Source: Globodera rostochiensis (lineage: Eukaryota > Nematoda > Chromadorea > Rhabditida > Heteroderidae). From it: a stretch of DNA of 64,000 nt. This document shows, in pieces, positions 50,401-62,181 of the stretch. The DNA is taken from positions 885,105 to 949,104 of the forward strand of contig JAEVLN010000022.1 in assembly GCA_018350325.1 (NCBI GenBank). Direction: 5' to 3'. How positions within the stretch are numbered: position 1 is the first letter of the stretch; each line of letters opens with the position of its first letter. The notes under the pieces were generated by a model. The model was not told the DNA's origin, made no database searches, and was given only the letters and a program-made list of their open reading frames with translations. The translations under genes were made by a program, and so were the position numbers.

Positions 50401-52802
50401 TTTTGGCAGAATCCTATCGATTGGATTTTGGCTTCTTCGGATTGCAGGCTAACAGAAAAAGCCCCCCCCCCGGGCTAACAGACCCCCCCCCCCGGCGCTC
50501 CCCCCCCGGCGCTAACAGAAAAAGCCCCCCCCCCCCCGGCGCTAACAGAAAAAGCCCCCCCCCCCGGCGCTAACAGAAAAAGCGCCCCCCCGGCGCTAAC
50601 AGAAAAAGCCCCCCCGGCGCTAACAGAAAAAGCCCCCCCCCGGCGCTAACAGAAAAAGCCCCCCCCCGGCGCTAACAGAAAAAGCGCCCCCCCGGCGCTA
50701 CAGAAAAAGCCCCCCCCCCGGCGCTAACAGAAAAAGCCCCCCCCTCCGGCGCTAAAAGAAAAAGCCCCCCCCCCGGCGCTAACAGAAAAAGCCCCCCCGG
50801 CGCTAACAGAAAAAGCCCCCCCCGGCGCTAACAGAAAAAGCCCCCCCCCCGGCGCTAACAGAAAAAGCGCCCCCCCGGCGCTAACAGAAAAAGCCCCCCC
50901 CCCCCGGCGCTAACAGAAAAAGCCCCCCCCCCCTCCGGCGCTAAAAGAAAAAGCCCCCCCCCCGGCGCTAACAGAAAAAGCCCCCCCCCCCTCCGGCGCT
51001 AAAAGAAAAAGCCCCCCCCCCCCCCCCTCCGGCGCTAAAAGAAAAAGCCCCCTCCCTCGGCAACGGAAACACTGCAACACGTACCAAACGGACAACTTGC
51101 TGTTGTTTACACACTTTCGCTTGGCGTCCAGCAGTGGGCAAGGCCCAATTGGACTGCTCGCCAAACGCGACTGGGACTGTGGCGGCTGCGCCGCGGAAGG
51201 CGACGGCGGCGGAGAGGCGGCGCCGGCGCTGGTGGTGCTGTCGCCGCGAGGGGTTACGCTGCGCTCGTGTTGCTGCTCCGTCTCCATGTCCAACGCGCTG
51301 AAAGCATTATGACCACGAGTTGACACTAGAGCGAGCAGTACAAACAGCACAAGACATTTTCTCGGATGATTTTTGCTTTTTGAACGTCCCGAACATCCAT
51401 AGCTTTTTTACTTAGAGTTGGTCATGATTCATGAACAAAAAGTGCATGGATGCTCGGGGCACAAATGTCGGCTAACCGAACCGCTCGGAGCGGTTGGCTT
51501 GGGGACATGACGATGATAAACAACGGGAAGAGATAATGTGTCGGAGGACAGAAATTGTGGGGTTTCAGTTTCAGAGGACTGCTCGACAAACTGACAATAA
51601 GACACTCTCCAGCAACACCACAGAAAATGTCACCATTTTCCACCAAAACGTCTGTGGCAAACCAACAAAAAAAAAACTCACCGTTTCCGGAGCAGTACAC
51701 CGATGAGCAAGTACCAGAAAGCCAGAATGGCCAGGTTCTGCACACCGCACTGGTCCTCACAAGCGCCGGACAGCTTTCGGGCAATTGGCACCACCAACTC
51801 CAAGGAGGGCGGCTCCTCCGCCAACAGTGCCGGGTCAGCTGTGACGGGGAAGGAGTGATCTTTGAACTCCTTTTTGGTTGGGAGAAGCTGAACTGACCGG
51901 GCACTTTGGCGATCTCCCGCTGCAACTCCTTCAGCATCCACGTCCTCTCGATGTTCATGTCGGGCAGACTCAAGTAAATGCGTCCGTCCGCCGAAGTGAA
52001 CAGCGAGCTGAACGGGGCATGGTGGTTGGGGGAGGACGGTTTGGCATTTCGGGGTTCGGGTCGCGCACCGGTTGTGCCCGAATTCTCGAGAGTCGAACCC
52101 TTTCAAGACTCGGTGCGGTGCCAGTCCCCGGAGGCCTCCCCCCTGGTTTTGGTGCAACTCACAGATAGGTGCGCAGGTCAATTGAGCCAGCAATTGCTGT
52201 CCGTCCATAGACCACCGCGTGTTCCCCGAACAGAATGATTTTGCCGGGAGCACTGACATAAAGCCCTGGAGGGGAAATAAACAAACAGTTCAAAAGTGCC
52301 GCACTAATCGCTTCCCCCTTCCCCTCCATTTACCGCCGGAGGCACTTGACAAAGAGCGCATCGGACTGCTCTGTGGGGGCAACGAGGCGGCAGCGGCAGC
52401 GGCAGCAGCAGCGGCACTGCCGGCAGGGAATAATTGGACAGCGACAATTGGTGGTGAACCGGTGGGTGGAAGATGGTGGTGGTGTTGCTGGTACTGCTTG
52501 TGGATGACGTGTGGAGGAGTGGGCACCGCCGAGCAGCCGGACGCGTTGGAGGAGGCGCTGGGCGAGTTCTGTGCACTGCTGTTGTGTGAAGCGGTGGCCG
52601 CCGAATGGTCGGCGGTGGCGGACGAGTGATTGGACGTGAGTATGGCGACTCGAGGAGGAAAAGCGGCAAATTTGTCGCGGACGGGGACTGACGCCGGCGG
52701 CGGCACTACGGAAACGGGGGATGAAGTGGTGGAGACGCCCGGGACACCGATCGCGTGCGCGGAGACAGAATCCTGCTGGTGGTGATTATGGTTTTGATGA
52801 GC
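47440..52802 (-). CDS. MVK: Mevalonate kinase with large N-terminal, internal and C-terminal additions
   Basis: GHMP kinase phosphorylating mevalonate in isoprenoid synthesis. Core motifs in order: [20 protein letters not shown] (about 52230-52175), [30 protein letters not shown], the ATP loop [20 protein letters not shown] (about 49815-49755), [18 protein letters not shown] (about 49580-49530), [30 protein letters not shown] (about 48040-47990) and [12 protein letters not shown]. The terminal exon adds a Ser/Gly/Thr tail to the TGA at 47440. Relative to the roughly 400-residue family there is an N-terminal Ala/Ser/Pro/His-rich extension (from 52802, containing polyAla), a Ser/Pro insert before the ATP loop (51300-51110), and a Gly/Ser-rich insert before LGVGHA (48880-48250). 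The first exon and true start are not found. The 1.2-kb intron at about 51060-49860 consists largely of C-run repeats. Confidence 0.87.
49912..50072. repeat. Tandem G-run repeat (G9-12 TGGACATGGCCAGATAATCCG)
   Basis: Five units of about 31-33 bp, each a G run followed by TGGACATGGCCAGATAAT(C/T)CG, inside the mevalonate kinase intron. The G-run length varies from unit to unit. Confidence 0.93.
50455..51055. repeat. Tandem C-run repeat (C6-16 GGCGCTAACAGAAAAAG)
   Basis: About 22 units of GGCGCTAACAGAAAAAG followed by a run of 6 to 16 C, with variants (CTCC, GCGCC). On the transcribed (minus) strand of mevalonate kinase the intron RNA would carry about 22 regularly spaced G runs. Confidence 0.95.
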
Positions 52803-52856
52803 TGAAAGCCGGGGGAAAAGTGATCAAAATGTAGGCATTGGGGGAGTGGGGGGGGG

Positions 52857-53000
52857 AGGAAGTGCCATTTGGGGAGGAGGGAGAGGGAAGTGCCATTGGA
52901 GGAGGAGGGGGAGGGAAGTGCCATTGAGGGAGGGGGAGGGGAGGAGGAGGAAGTGCCATTGGGGGAGGGGGGAGGGAAGTGCCATTGGAGGGGGGAGGAG
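52857..53000. repeat. GGAAGTGCCATTGGGGAGG tandem repeat
   Basis: Six or so irregular copies of GGAAGTGCCATT followed by purine-rich G(A)GG spacers. It lies immediately upstream of the first assigned mevalonate kinase exon. Confidence 0.9.
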
Positions 53001-56000
53001 AGGAAGTGGCGAATGCTCCTAAGCTTTTGCAACGTGCAGCAGGCACCCGCCCGATGAACCATGTCAACATGATCATGGAGATGAACATGCCATCCATCCA
53101 TCCACCCACGGTCGTTGTTCAAAGCCAATTCCAATCGATCGGATGGTTAGGAGAGATCACTGGAGGGGGGGGGGGAGGGGGGGGGGGGGAAGGGCTGGCG
53201 GATGAAAGCATTCGCCAGTGTACACTAAGCCCCCCCCCCACCACACACTCTTTGCTGGCGCTGCCGTTCACAAAACGCCGCCAAGTGATTGATGTTTTAT
53301 TGTGGGAGGGGAGGGGAGGGGAACGCTTCCAACACAAATTGCCGGAGGGGAGAGAGGCCAAACTTTCACCCTTTGCCCCCCCCTTTCTGCCATCCCCCCC
53401 CCCCCCCCGCCGCTTATCATCTCGATTCAACCGATCCAGACAGACGTGAGTTTGTTGGAGGGGACAATGAGCCCCCAATTGGATGAGCAGAGGAGAGCGA
53501 GAGAGTGTGGGAGAGAGAGTCAGAGAGCGGTGAGAGACATTGGACGAGAGAAAGAGGAGAGAGAGGAGAAAGTGCTTCCAATCGATTCCCCATCCCCCGG
53601 GGGGAGGGGGGGAGGGAGGGCACTTTTCCCGACTCTCTGCATCTCCCCAGCCCCTCTGTCCCTCTCTTCAACTCTGCTGCTGCCACCTTCCGCTCAAAAT
53701 CCCTTCCGACAACGACATTAGGGGGGAGGGGGGATGGGGGATGGGGGAGGGGAGAGGGGGGAGGGGGGGGGGCAGCGCCGCGGGCGACCGCTTTTACACC
53801 CCCCCCCCCCCCGCAGGCAAAATTCCCTCCCCCCGCCATTGTGACGTCAATAAGCGGGCGAAAGAGGGGGAAGAGAGAAAGTGACAGGACGGAAGGAAGA
53901 AAATGAAGAAAGCGGGAAGAAGAAGAGGAAAAACTGAAAAAGTGTCCCCCCCCCCCCCCCGGCGACTTCACTTGAAAATTTTATGCACTGGAGGCGAAGA
54001 GTGAAAGGTGGAGCAGGAAGTTCCAGCAGCCGGGAAGAAAGTGTCTCCCCCCCTCTTTTCAGACTCAATTCATTCAACCCAAAACAGCGATAGTGCGGCC
54101 GGCACTCACTCACTGTCCCTCCCCCGGGGGCATAATATGAGGGGGGGGGGCGGACGTGAAGACAAAAGGAATTTGGGCACAAACGAATTGTGTGGAAATG
54201 GGGGGGGGGAAGATCGGAGGGAGTTGCCAAAGCACACCGGGCAATGGGTGCCGTGCCGTAAAGCCTCAAAAATGTAATCGGAAATGCGAAAATTTAATGG
54301 AAAAAAAATCTTTCGGGTAAAACTCAAAGTCCATTTTTTGAATGGATCATTTTGCGTCTTTCAATGAATGAATTGGCGGCTGAATGTTTGTTGTCTATTC
54401 TCAAAATGATTGCAAACTTTTCGCCCCCCCCCTTTTGCCCCTTATCGGACCCCTCAAATCGCCAACTTTTCATTGACGAAAATGGAAGATTAAAATTAGA
54501 GGGGGGGGGGGGGGGGGCAATCATTTTTATTTATTTTATATTCAACATTGTCGTCAATTTGCGTCAATGTTTTTGGGTTTTATGGACGTTGTGACGCGGG
54601 TAAATGTGAAGTGAGTGAAAGAGAATGAACAAAAAAAAAACGAATTTTGGGGGGGGGGGCGACGGATCGGTCGTCGAGTGAATGGTTAGTTAGTAACATT
54701 ATGAGAACATTCAAAACTGTGGGGGGGGGGAGAGGGGGGGGGACGGATTAATGACATGACACAGCGCACGAGTTGTGCAACACCAACAACAACGTATGGA
54801 AGGGTTGTTGCAGTTGGTGCTGTTACTGCTTGATAACCGTTGGTCGTCACACGCCCTTCTGTGCACACCAACAGATATACCCCTTCCCCGGGGCTCCTGT
54901 GTGTCCCCAAATAATGCGAGCAGAGTGTTGGTGTTCAATCGGGAAAAGTCTCGGATTTTTTTGGAGAGTTTTCGGGCCAAATCTCGGCACACGCAAATTT
55001 TGGCACAATTAGCATCACCTGCATTTTGTCCTCCCGCCGTTGTTGGCCACACCATTTCCTTTCTTTTGCCCCGCGGCGTTGTGTGCCTTTCCTTCAGCGG
55101 TTCCTCCGCCACTGATGGCACTTTTGCTGCTGTTCACCAATTTTGGAGACGGACGAACGTGCCGTGCCACACACTGACTGGACTGGACTGGTTTTGTGCC
55201 AATGCCAACGCTTCTCCAAAGAGTCTCAACAGTCGCCGCCCTTCTGCTGAACGCTTTAGGGGAAATGGAAGAAGAAACAACAAAAAATGCATTTGGACAT
55301 AAATTGACGACAAAATGATGGGACAAATTACTGGGAAATGAACGGGCGGGGCGAGGCGTTCATCACCTGGGGGGCCAAATTGGCGTTTTGTTGTCGAAAA
55401 AAAAAATGCAAATTCGGTGAGCCAAATTTTAGGGGACAGGCGCCAACAAATTGAAGCTTTAGCCAACCATGTTTAGGGCGCCGAAGAAGCGGTCGGTATA
55501 AAATGTAAAAAGCGGCGAAAAAAAACAATGCCCCGCCAAACTCTCGACAGACATTTTGGCCCCTGCGGCGTTAAAAGAGTGCCGGGATGAGTTGGGGCGG
55601 CGGGGGGGAGGGGGGAGGGGAAAGATCGATTTCACTTCAATGCCGCGCCGTCATCCAGCAACTTATTATGAGTGAGTGTGGGAAAGGGCGCCGCCGGGGG
55701 GGGGGGGGTGAGGACTGAATGGCATAATGCGTGTGCCCTCCCCTCCCCTCCGGCGATGGCGGCGGCTTCGTTCTTCGCTTTGAGAGATTTGAGGGCGTGG
55801 GTGGTGGGTGGGGGTGAGGAGAAATTGAGGGCGAATGCACAAAAAAAAATTCCCAAGCGGGGGTCTAATGAGGGAGCGCCGGAGGGGAGACAAAGCGGGC
55901 AAAGCTGCGAATGCCCCCCCCCGGCGCCGCCGCCCCATTTACATATTCACCCTTCGCCGCCGCCGCCGCCGTCGCTGCTCCATTCCGGACGGGCACAAAC

Positions 56001-57111
56001 GGCGCCGTCCTTAGACCCCCTCCCCCCTGTGGATGTGGAGGAGGGCACTTTGGGAGGGGGCAGCTAAAGTGCCGCGAACGGACGGATGACGGAGCAGCGG
56101 GAGGGGGGGGACGGCAGCGCTTGGCCAATCCCATCGCCTCCCACTCTTTTCGTTTGCCCCGCGGCGCTGTCCTCTCCCCGGGGAGTGCTTTTGTGCCGTA
56201 CTTTTTTTTGTTGTTGCCCCCGTCCGCCCGCTGCTTTTGCTGCGGTTGCGTTGATTGATTAATCGATTCTGGACGGGCGGCGGCAGCAGCAAAAGTCCAC
56301 GAAGCGAAAATTGGGAAAGAAAAATTAAACAAAAAAAAAAATTTCGCAAAATTTTATTGCTTTACGCGGCCGCCCGTTTCTCGTTGTTCGGTGCCGGCCG
56401 TCAAGTTCAAAACGTACAACGAAATTTTGTTCATCAACCACAAACCAAATTTTATGATTAAGGCAACGAATAAACGAACAATTTAAATTTAACAACAACA
56501 AAAAGTTAACAACTTTTGGCAACAAATTTTGCCTAAAATTATTAAAATTAAAATTTTCATTTCCGACCCCAAAAAAAATTGTCGAACGTCCGATGTCCGG
56601 CAAATGGGCGGTTCGATCAAAAAACAAACGGCAAATGCCGGCCGGGCCAGCAAAGAATTAAAATTTCTTTGTATTTTCTCACAATAAAATGCGCCGGCAT
56701 CGCCGCAGGGGAAAAGGGCCGAAACGTTTACGCGCGTTTTGTCAATTTGATTATTTGTGAACCGTCCGTCCCGTCCCGTCCCAATTGGTTGGTTGGTGTT
56801 CGTGGATTCTCCCTGTAGGGTTTTTGTCCCCGGGGGGGGGGGGGAGTGAATTTGAATTTGGCCTCTTTACCTCTTACCGTCCAATTTCGGGCCCAAAACA
56901 AATTTGTCGGTGGTGGGAAAGAGTGGGTGGGTGGGCGGGCAAAAGGACGGGTTGAATTTCACGAAATTGTGCGGGCGAAGAGGGGGGGGGGGGAATAAAT
57001 TGGCCCCGGAGGGGAAAGGATGGGACAAAAATGGAAGGGGAGCTTGGGAAAGGCACATCGATCTGGCACTTCCTTCCACCGCTAATGTTCAACATAAAAA
57101 TGGGCCCCGGG
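53001..57111. other. Long low-complexity region, no supported gene
   Basis: About 4.1 kb dominated by poly(G)/poly(C) runs (for example 53163-53190, 53396-53408, 53945-53959, 54500-54516, 54720-54740), a GA-rich patch at 53490-53570, and G/A-rich tracts at 53720-53770. Several long open frames on both strands are Pro/Gly/Ser/Arg artefacts of this composition. The 5' exon(s) of mevalonate kinase could lie here but I cannot identify them. Confidence 0.5.
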
Positions 57112-57480
57112 GAGTCGGGATTTTTGCGGAAATTCCCGAGGGTTTACCCGGAATCCCTCCGGGGAGTCGGGATTTTTGTGGAACTTCCCGGGAGTTTACC
57201 CGGGATCCCTTCGGGGAGTCGGGATTTTTGTGGAACTTCCCGAGGGTTTACCCGAGATCCTTCCGGAGAGTCGGGATTTTTGTGGAACTTCCCGAGGGTT
57301 TACCCGAGATCCTTCCGGAGAGTCGGGATTTTTGTGGAACTTCCCGAGGGTTTACCCGAGATCCTTCCGGAGAGTCGGGATTTTTGTGGGACTTCCCGAG
57401 GGTTTACCCGAGATCCTTCCGGGGAGTCGGGATTTTTGTGGAATTTCCCGAGGGTTTACCCGAGATCCCCTCCGGAGTTT
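57112..57480. repeat. 52-bp tandem repeat (GAGTCGGGATTTTTGTGGAA type)
   Basis: Seven copies starting at 57112, 57164, 57216, 57268, 57320, 57372 and 57424, each with GAGTCGGGATTTTTGTGGAA, CTTCCCGAGGGTTTACCCGA and GATCC(T/C)TCCGG. The 52-bp period shifts frame each copy, and no stop occurs in any plus frame, giving three overlapping long open frames. Confidence 0.95.
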
Positions 57481-57708
57481 GAGAATAAATTTCCTAATCC
57501 CCGCCCTGTTTTTTCCCCTAAAAATCGTCACATTTTTTTTTGGTCGGTTAGCCAAAACTTTACGCGTTTTTTTGTGCAAATTTTGAAAAACTGAGACGAC
57601 CTTTTGGCAAGCAAATAAATGACAATGAATGAATGAATTTGTGTGATGAATGGGGCTAATTGGCACGTGGAATAATTGCTGCAATTTGAGCGTACAAATT
57701 TCTTTCCC

Positions 57709-60156
57709 CTAAAGCGCTTTTTTCTTCCTTTCCTTGCACAAATAGGCCTCGACAAAGAACTGGACGAACAGAAAAGCAAAAGTGATGTAGATGGTGAACG
57801 CCAAGTACAGGTTGGCCACGCTTTGCTGAAACCACAAAAAACATTGTCCCCAAATAAGGCAAAAAGTCGTTCAAAAAATTGTTAACAAAGCGGGGAATCC
57901 CCGACCAAAAAGCGGGGGAGAACGGGGATGTTCCCCGCATATCAAAATTCTGATCAGTCACAATTCTGATCAGATTTGCCCCGCTGACCTGACATCTGAT
58001 CCCGTCCAACATCTTCAGCTTCAGAACAGTCAATGAGACGGCGAACGCCAAGGAACATTTGTGTCGTTTGAATGATGGTCACCGACATGGCCACCCACCG
58101 GGGCAACTTCAGACCGTACACCGTCAGCGCGTAGTACTGTGTTATGGGGTACGATACACCGCGAAGCATATACTGTATGTGAGTACCGTGTACATGACAG
58201 AATGGGCCAGAAAGTTCATGCTAAAGGGATGCACAGGTTGACGGTGAAGTAGGGCTCCTTAACCGACGCCTCCGGCATTTTGAGCCAGTCCAATCCAATC
58301 CCGAGTCTCAAAATGCCGTTCCCGAATCCAAAAAGCCCAATCCCGGGGCATGCCCCCCCCCCGAAGGGTTGTCCCGGACTTTTAGCCCCACCCCGACTCG
58401 TCGGCATGTCGTCCCCAAAGAATTCCGATGTCCGAAGCCGACCCTTTCCCAAATCGCCTCCAATTCTTGACCCTCAACCCATGGACTCTGATCCCCGGAC
58501 ATATCGGCCCCCGAGGGGTCGGGGAGAGGAGGCCTATGACGAATTAATAAACGCACGACTACCAACGCCGTTTATTCCCCACCCCGCCCCCGATTTCCTT
58601 CATTCGATCACTGACGATATGAATGCCTGTCCTGGTGCAGTGTGTTCAGTACCTTTAAAAAAGTGAACAAAACGTTCTGAACGTCTCCAAAACCGTGCCG
58701 TGCCCCACCCACCCGAATGGACAGTGTAGACGAGCACCGCAACATGGTGGTAGTAGTGGAGGAAGATCAGCGGCCGTTTGCGCAAAACAATGAACAACGT
58801 GTCCCCCAGCTTGGAACGGATGTTGATGTTCGAACAGTTGCGCAATTGTGTGGGGGGACAACAACAACAACCTCAACCAATTTGGAGACCGCAAATAGAA
58901 GCGACCAGAAAGCGGCCACCGAGTCCGGATTGCATGAATGGCACAGGGAGTAGGTGATGCCGTTGTTGAACAAATTGTGCCCAAAATCCTTCCGGGGGGC
59001 ATTTTTGGATATTATGGGCACACCCTGAGGGGAAAGCACACCTCCGAAAAGCGCAACAGCCCAATGACACTGAACAGCGCCAGCGCGGCGTTCCACAACA
59101 GAAGCGGAGTGCGCAATGAAAAGGGCGGACGATTGCGCATCAAATGCTGGACGAGCCGGACGAATGCGTAGTACAGAACAGAAACTGAGGGCAAAACACA
59201 CACATACTGTAGTTGAGGACGGGCGAGAGCCGATTTCAGCATCCCGAAACCCCCCCCCCCCGCCCCTGAACTTGTTCAAGCCCGAACATCCCCCCAAATG
59301 TCGGGCAGGATCCGGGCGAGCGCCGATTTCGGCATTCCGAAAACCCCCCAGAACTCATTGAAGCCTGAACTTCCCCAAAATGTCGGGCAGGATCTGGGCG
59401 AGCGCCGATTTCGGCATTCCCTGAACTTCCCCAAAATGTCGGGCAGGATCTGGGCGAGCGCCGATTTCGGCATTCCGAAAACCACCCCCAGAGCTCATTG
59501 AAGCCTGAACTTCCCCAAAATGTCGGGCAGGATCTGGGCGAGCGCCGATTTCGGCATTCCGAAAACCACCCCCAGAACTCATTGAAGCCCGAACATCCCC
59601 AAAATGTCGGGCAGGATCCGCCCGGTTCATGAATGGTCGAATCAGGTCGGTTCCGTATCCCGACAAATCCGGACCGGGATCCCGTCCTGGCCCGATCTCT
59701 AACATAAAGGCATGGCTAATCCCTGACGGTCCCCGAAGATGCCATGCCGCCTTCGACGGGGTCATGGACCAACCCGATGGCCAAACCGACCGGTGATGGA
59801 ATGGTGCCAATGTTGCTGGAAGAAAATGGTCCATGCCACCTTAAGATTCGTTTTGCCATGGGGACCACCACCACCCTCACCTTGTCGTTAATGCGTTCAA
59901 ATGGCAACGAATATCTGAAAAAATACGGGAGGGCATTGGGCCAAGACCTTTTTTGGCCATTTGGAGTTGTGCCAAAACCCGGGGGAATCGAGGCATTTTA
60001 CCGGGATCAAACTCTGCGTTTTGATCAGGAATTGAGATAATTCAATCGATTTAAAGGGGAGTTTGGATTCATCTTCACTCACTTGTACACATAGTTGGAA
60101 TGTAACGTATCGGTTCTGTTTCCCTGATAAATCTCGAATTCATTGATGCCCAACAT
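57709..60156 (-). CDS. ELO-family very-long-chain fatty acid elongase
   Basis: ER membrane condensing enzyme of fatty-acid elongation. About eight exons. The ATG at 60154-60156 ([13 protein letters not shown]) leads to [11 protein letters not shown], then the membrane segment [20 protein letters not shown] and [20 protein letters not shown] (about 59170-59080), [47 protein letters not shown] with the catalytic HxxHH as HYYHH (about 58765), [30 protein letters not shown], and [20 protein letters not shown]. It ends KERKKKAL, a dilysine-like ER tail, at 57709-57711. Introns hold two repeats: an 84-bp array at 59268-59620 and a CCCGG-rich tract at 58280-58520. The subfamily (saturated versus polyunsaturated substrate) cannot be decided here. 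Confidence 0.87.
59268..59620. repeat. About 84-bp tandem repeat in elongase intron
   Basis: Four to five units containing CCCAAAATGTCGGGCAGGAT, CGGGCGAGCGCCGATTTCGG and CATTCCGAAAACC.CCCC. One unit is truncated (59364-59420). Confidence 0.9.
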
Positions 60157-62181
60157 TGAATAAATTTGTTTTTGTTTGTTGGTTGGCTTTGGCACTGAAG
60201 ATGGATGGATGGCACGGTTTTGCTAATTCAATTTGATTTAAATAAAATTTTTAAAGAAAAGAACGGCTTGAGAAAGAAGCAATATTTTTTTGTACAAAAT
60301 TCGATGGGAAACGGACGGTTGTCCCATTTTAAACGACATTTTGTGAGGGAGCGCAAAGAGAGACCGAAAGTTTACGGAAATGGAAGGGACGACGGGTGAC
60401 GGAGGTTTTGCTGGCTGTTTGAGTGCGGATGAAGAGGGCAATTTGCGGGGAGTCTGAGGAGGAGGAGGAGGGGGGGGGGGAGCGGAAGTGGTCGGACCCT
60501 CGGGGGGATCACAACGGATGGGCAGTGAGTGAGGAGCTCTGATCGAATGGTCGCCGGGGGGGGGGGGGGGAAGTGCCTCTGGTCGCCGGGGGGGGGGGGG
60601 CTCCTTTCTGTCCCCACAATCGTCACGGAGTGTTTGTTGCGCGCAATTGGCGGATGGGGGGGGGGATGTTGGTTGAGGAGGAGGCGAATTTTGCGGTCAC
60701 TTTGGTCAGTGACCAAGACGACGACGACGGAGCGGACGAGAAGCTTTGCTTTTGCTTTTGCCCCCCCCCTCCCGTCACTCCGTCACCGCTCACAAAAACA
60801 CAGCCATCCATTCGCCTCTTGCAGCAGCAGTAACTGGCGACAAATCCATGCTTTTGGTTCCGGGATGATCAGCAGAAGGGGCGGCGGGAAACGAGATTTT
60901 TAGGATTTGATTTGGCGTCATTTGGGGGCAGTAGAGGGGGGCAGGGGGGGGGGTGGAAGGGGACATTCATTAGCATCAATTTTTTCTTAGGAAACTACGA
61001 CAAAACGAATAAATGAAATTTGGAACAAAACATTTTATCTGAATTCGTAAAAGTATGGCAAAGCATGAACAAAAATGGCGCGGACCACAAAAATATGACA
61101 AATTTAGGCATTAAGGATGCCATCGGTCGGTGGTCGCCGGATGCCGCCGGAGGGGTTCCATTTATAACCGGCACTGAACTTGCGGCACTGAAACGGCGGG
61201 AAGAAGGAGGAAGGGGCCGACACGTTCAGACTGCAGTTGAACGGGCCGGGATCCCGACCGGGACCGGCCAATTTTTGGAATCCCGGCCCCGGTTTTTGAA
61301 AAATCTGAGTCCCGGAATCTCTTTTTTTTGTTCATTTTAAGCTAAATTTTACATTTTCAGACTTCCTCCCCCTCAAACTTAAACAATTTCGCTCAGATCA
61401 AAATTATTTTTCGCAATTTTATAGGTAATTATATTAATGAGCTCTGTGCAAAGAACTAGGCAAATCCGTGCGTTCAATCAAAAATTCTTGTGTTCGATGT
61501 GCGGCCAATTTGGTTTTATTTTTAAATTTTTTTTTTTTTTTGCAATTACATAACGCCAACGCCCAATGCCAAGACTGCTATTTTTTTTTTTGTTCCTTAT
61601 TCTTCTTATGCTTTGAAGGGTGCTATGTGTTTTCGACAGTGGTTGGTTTCGACAGTAAGTGATTTCGACAGAAATTCTGTAAATTCTAAAAAGTTTAAAA
61701 TCCTTATTTTTAGCGCATTCGACCCACGTACTGATGTAAAATACCTGACAAAGTAAAAAATTCAAACAATTCAAAAAGTCTGTAATTTTCAAGGCAAGCC
61801 TAAAACTGCATTTTTTTAGCAAAACGGATAAGGTACAGGTCTAAAGTATTTAGAAGTTGAAAAATTCGAAATGTCTAACAAGTTCAAAACATTTATTTGG
61901 AATTCACTGTTGAAATCACTCACTGTCGAAACCAACCACTGTCGAAAACACTGGGCACGCTTTGAAGAATCCGTCCCGAAAATAAACTTTCGTCGCGTTG
62001 CTTAAGCTTTTTTCGATCTGAAAATTCCGGGAAACGCTTTTTCCCGACACTAAAAATGGCATGCATTGAAAGACTCTGTATCGAAAAGGCTCAATATTAG
62101 CGCATTCTATATTATACTTTTTTAGTAATATTTTATTGAAAGCAAAAACTGTCTTATTGCCGTGTCAGCAAAAAGGGGAAA
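60157..62181. other. Intergenic between elongase and RanBP2-finger gene
   Basis: It contains G runs (60470-60480, 60556-60570, 60588-60600, 60655-60665), a CCCGG-rich dispersed element at 61240-61320, and a foldback element at 61627-61952. Open frames at 60529-60903 and 61020-61340 (+) have no recognisable domain. Confidence 0.45.
61627..61952. repeat. Foldback element with about 45-bp inverted arms
   Basis: GTGTTTTCGACAGTGGTTGG continuing TTTCGACAGTAAGTGATTTC at 61627-61671 is repeated in inverted orientation at 61904-61952 (GAAATCACTCACTGTCGAAA, then CCAACCACTGTCGAAAACAC). Both arms contain tandem TTTCGACAG words. The interior is AT-rich and non-coding. Confidence 0.8.

Noticed and set aside
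49912..51055. Regularly spaced repeats reminiscent of a CRISPR array
   Set aside because: Units are contiguous with homopolymer variation and no unique spacers, in a eukaryotic intron.
53302..54277. Several long Gly/Pro/Arg/Ser open frames on both strands
   Set aside because: Composition follows poly(G)/poly(C) and GA-rich tracts; no conserved block, no consistent splice pattern.
54711..55326. Minus-strand frames that might be a gene upstream of mevalonate kinase
   Set aside because: No recognisable domain and no supported joins to downstream exons; left as unassigned.
60529..61340. Open frames in the elongase/RanBP2-finger gap
   Set aside because: Overlap poly(G) tracts and the dispersed CCCGG repeat; no family similarity seen.
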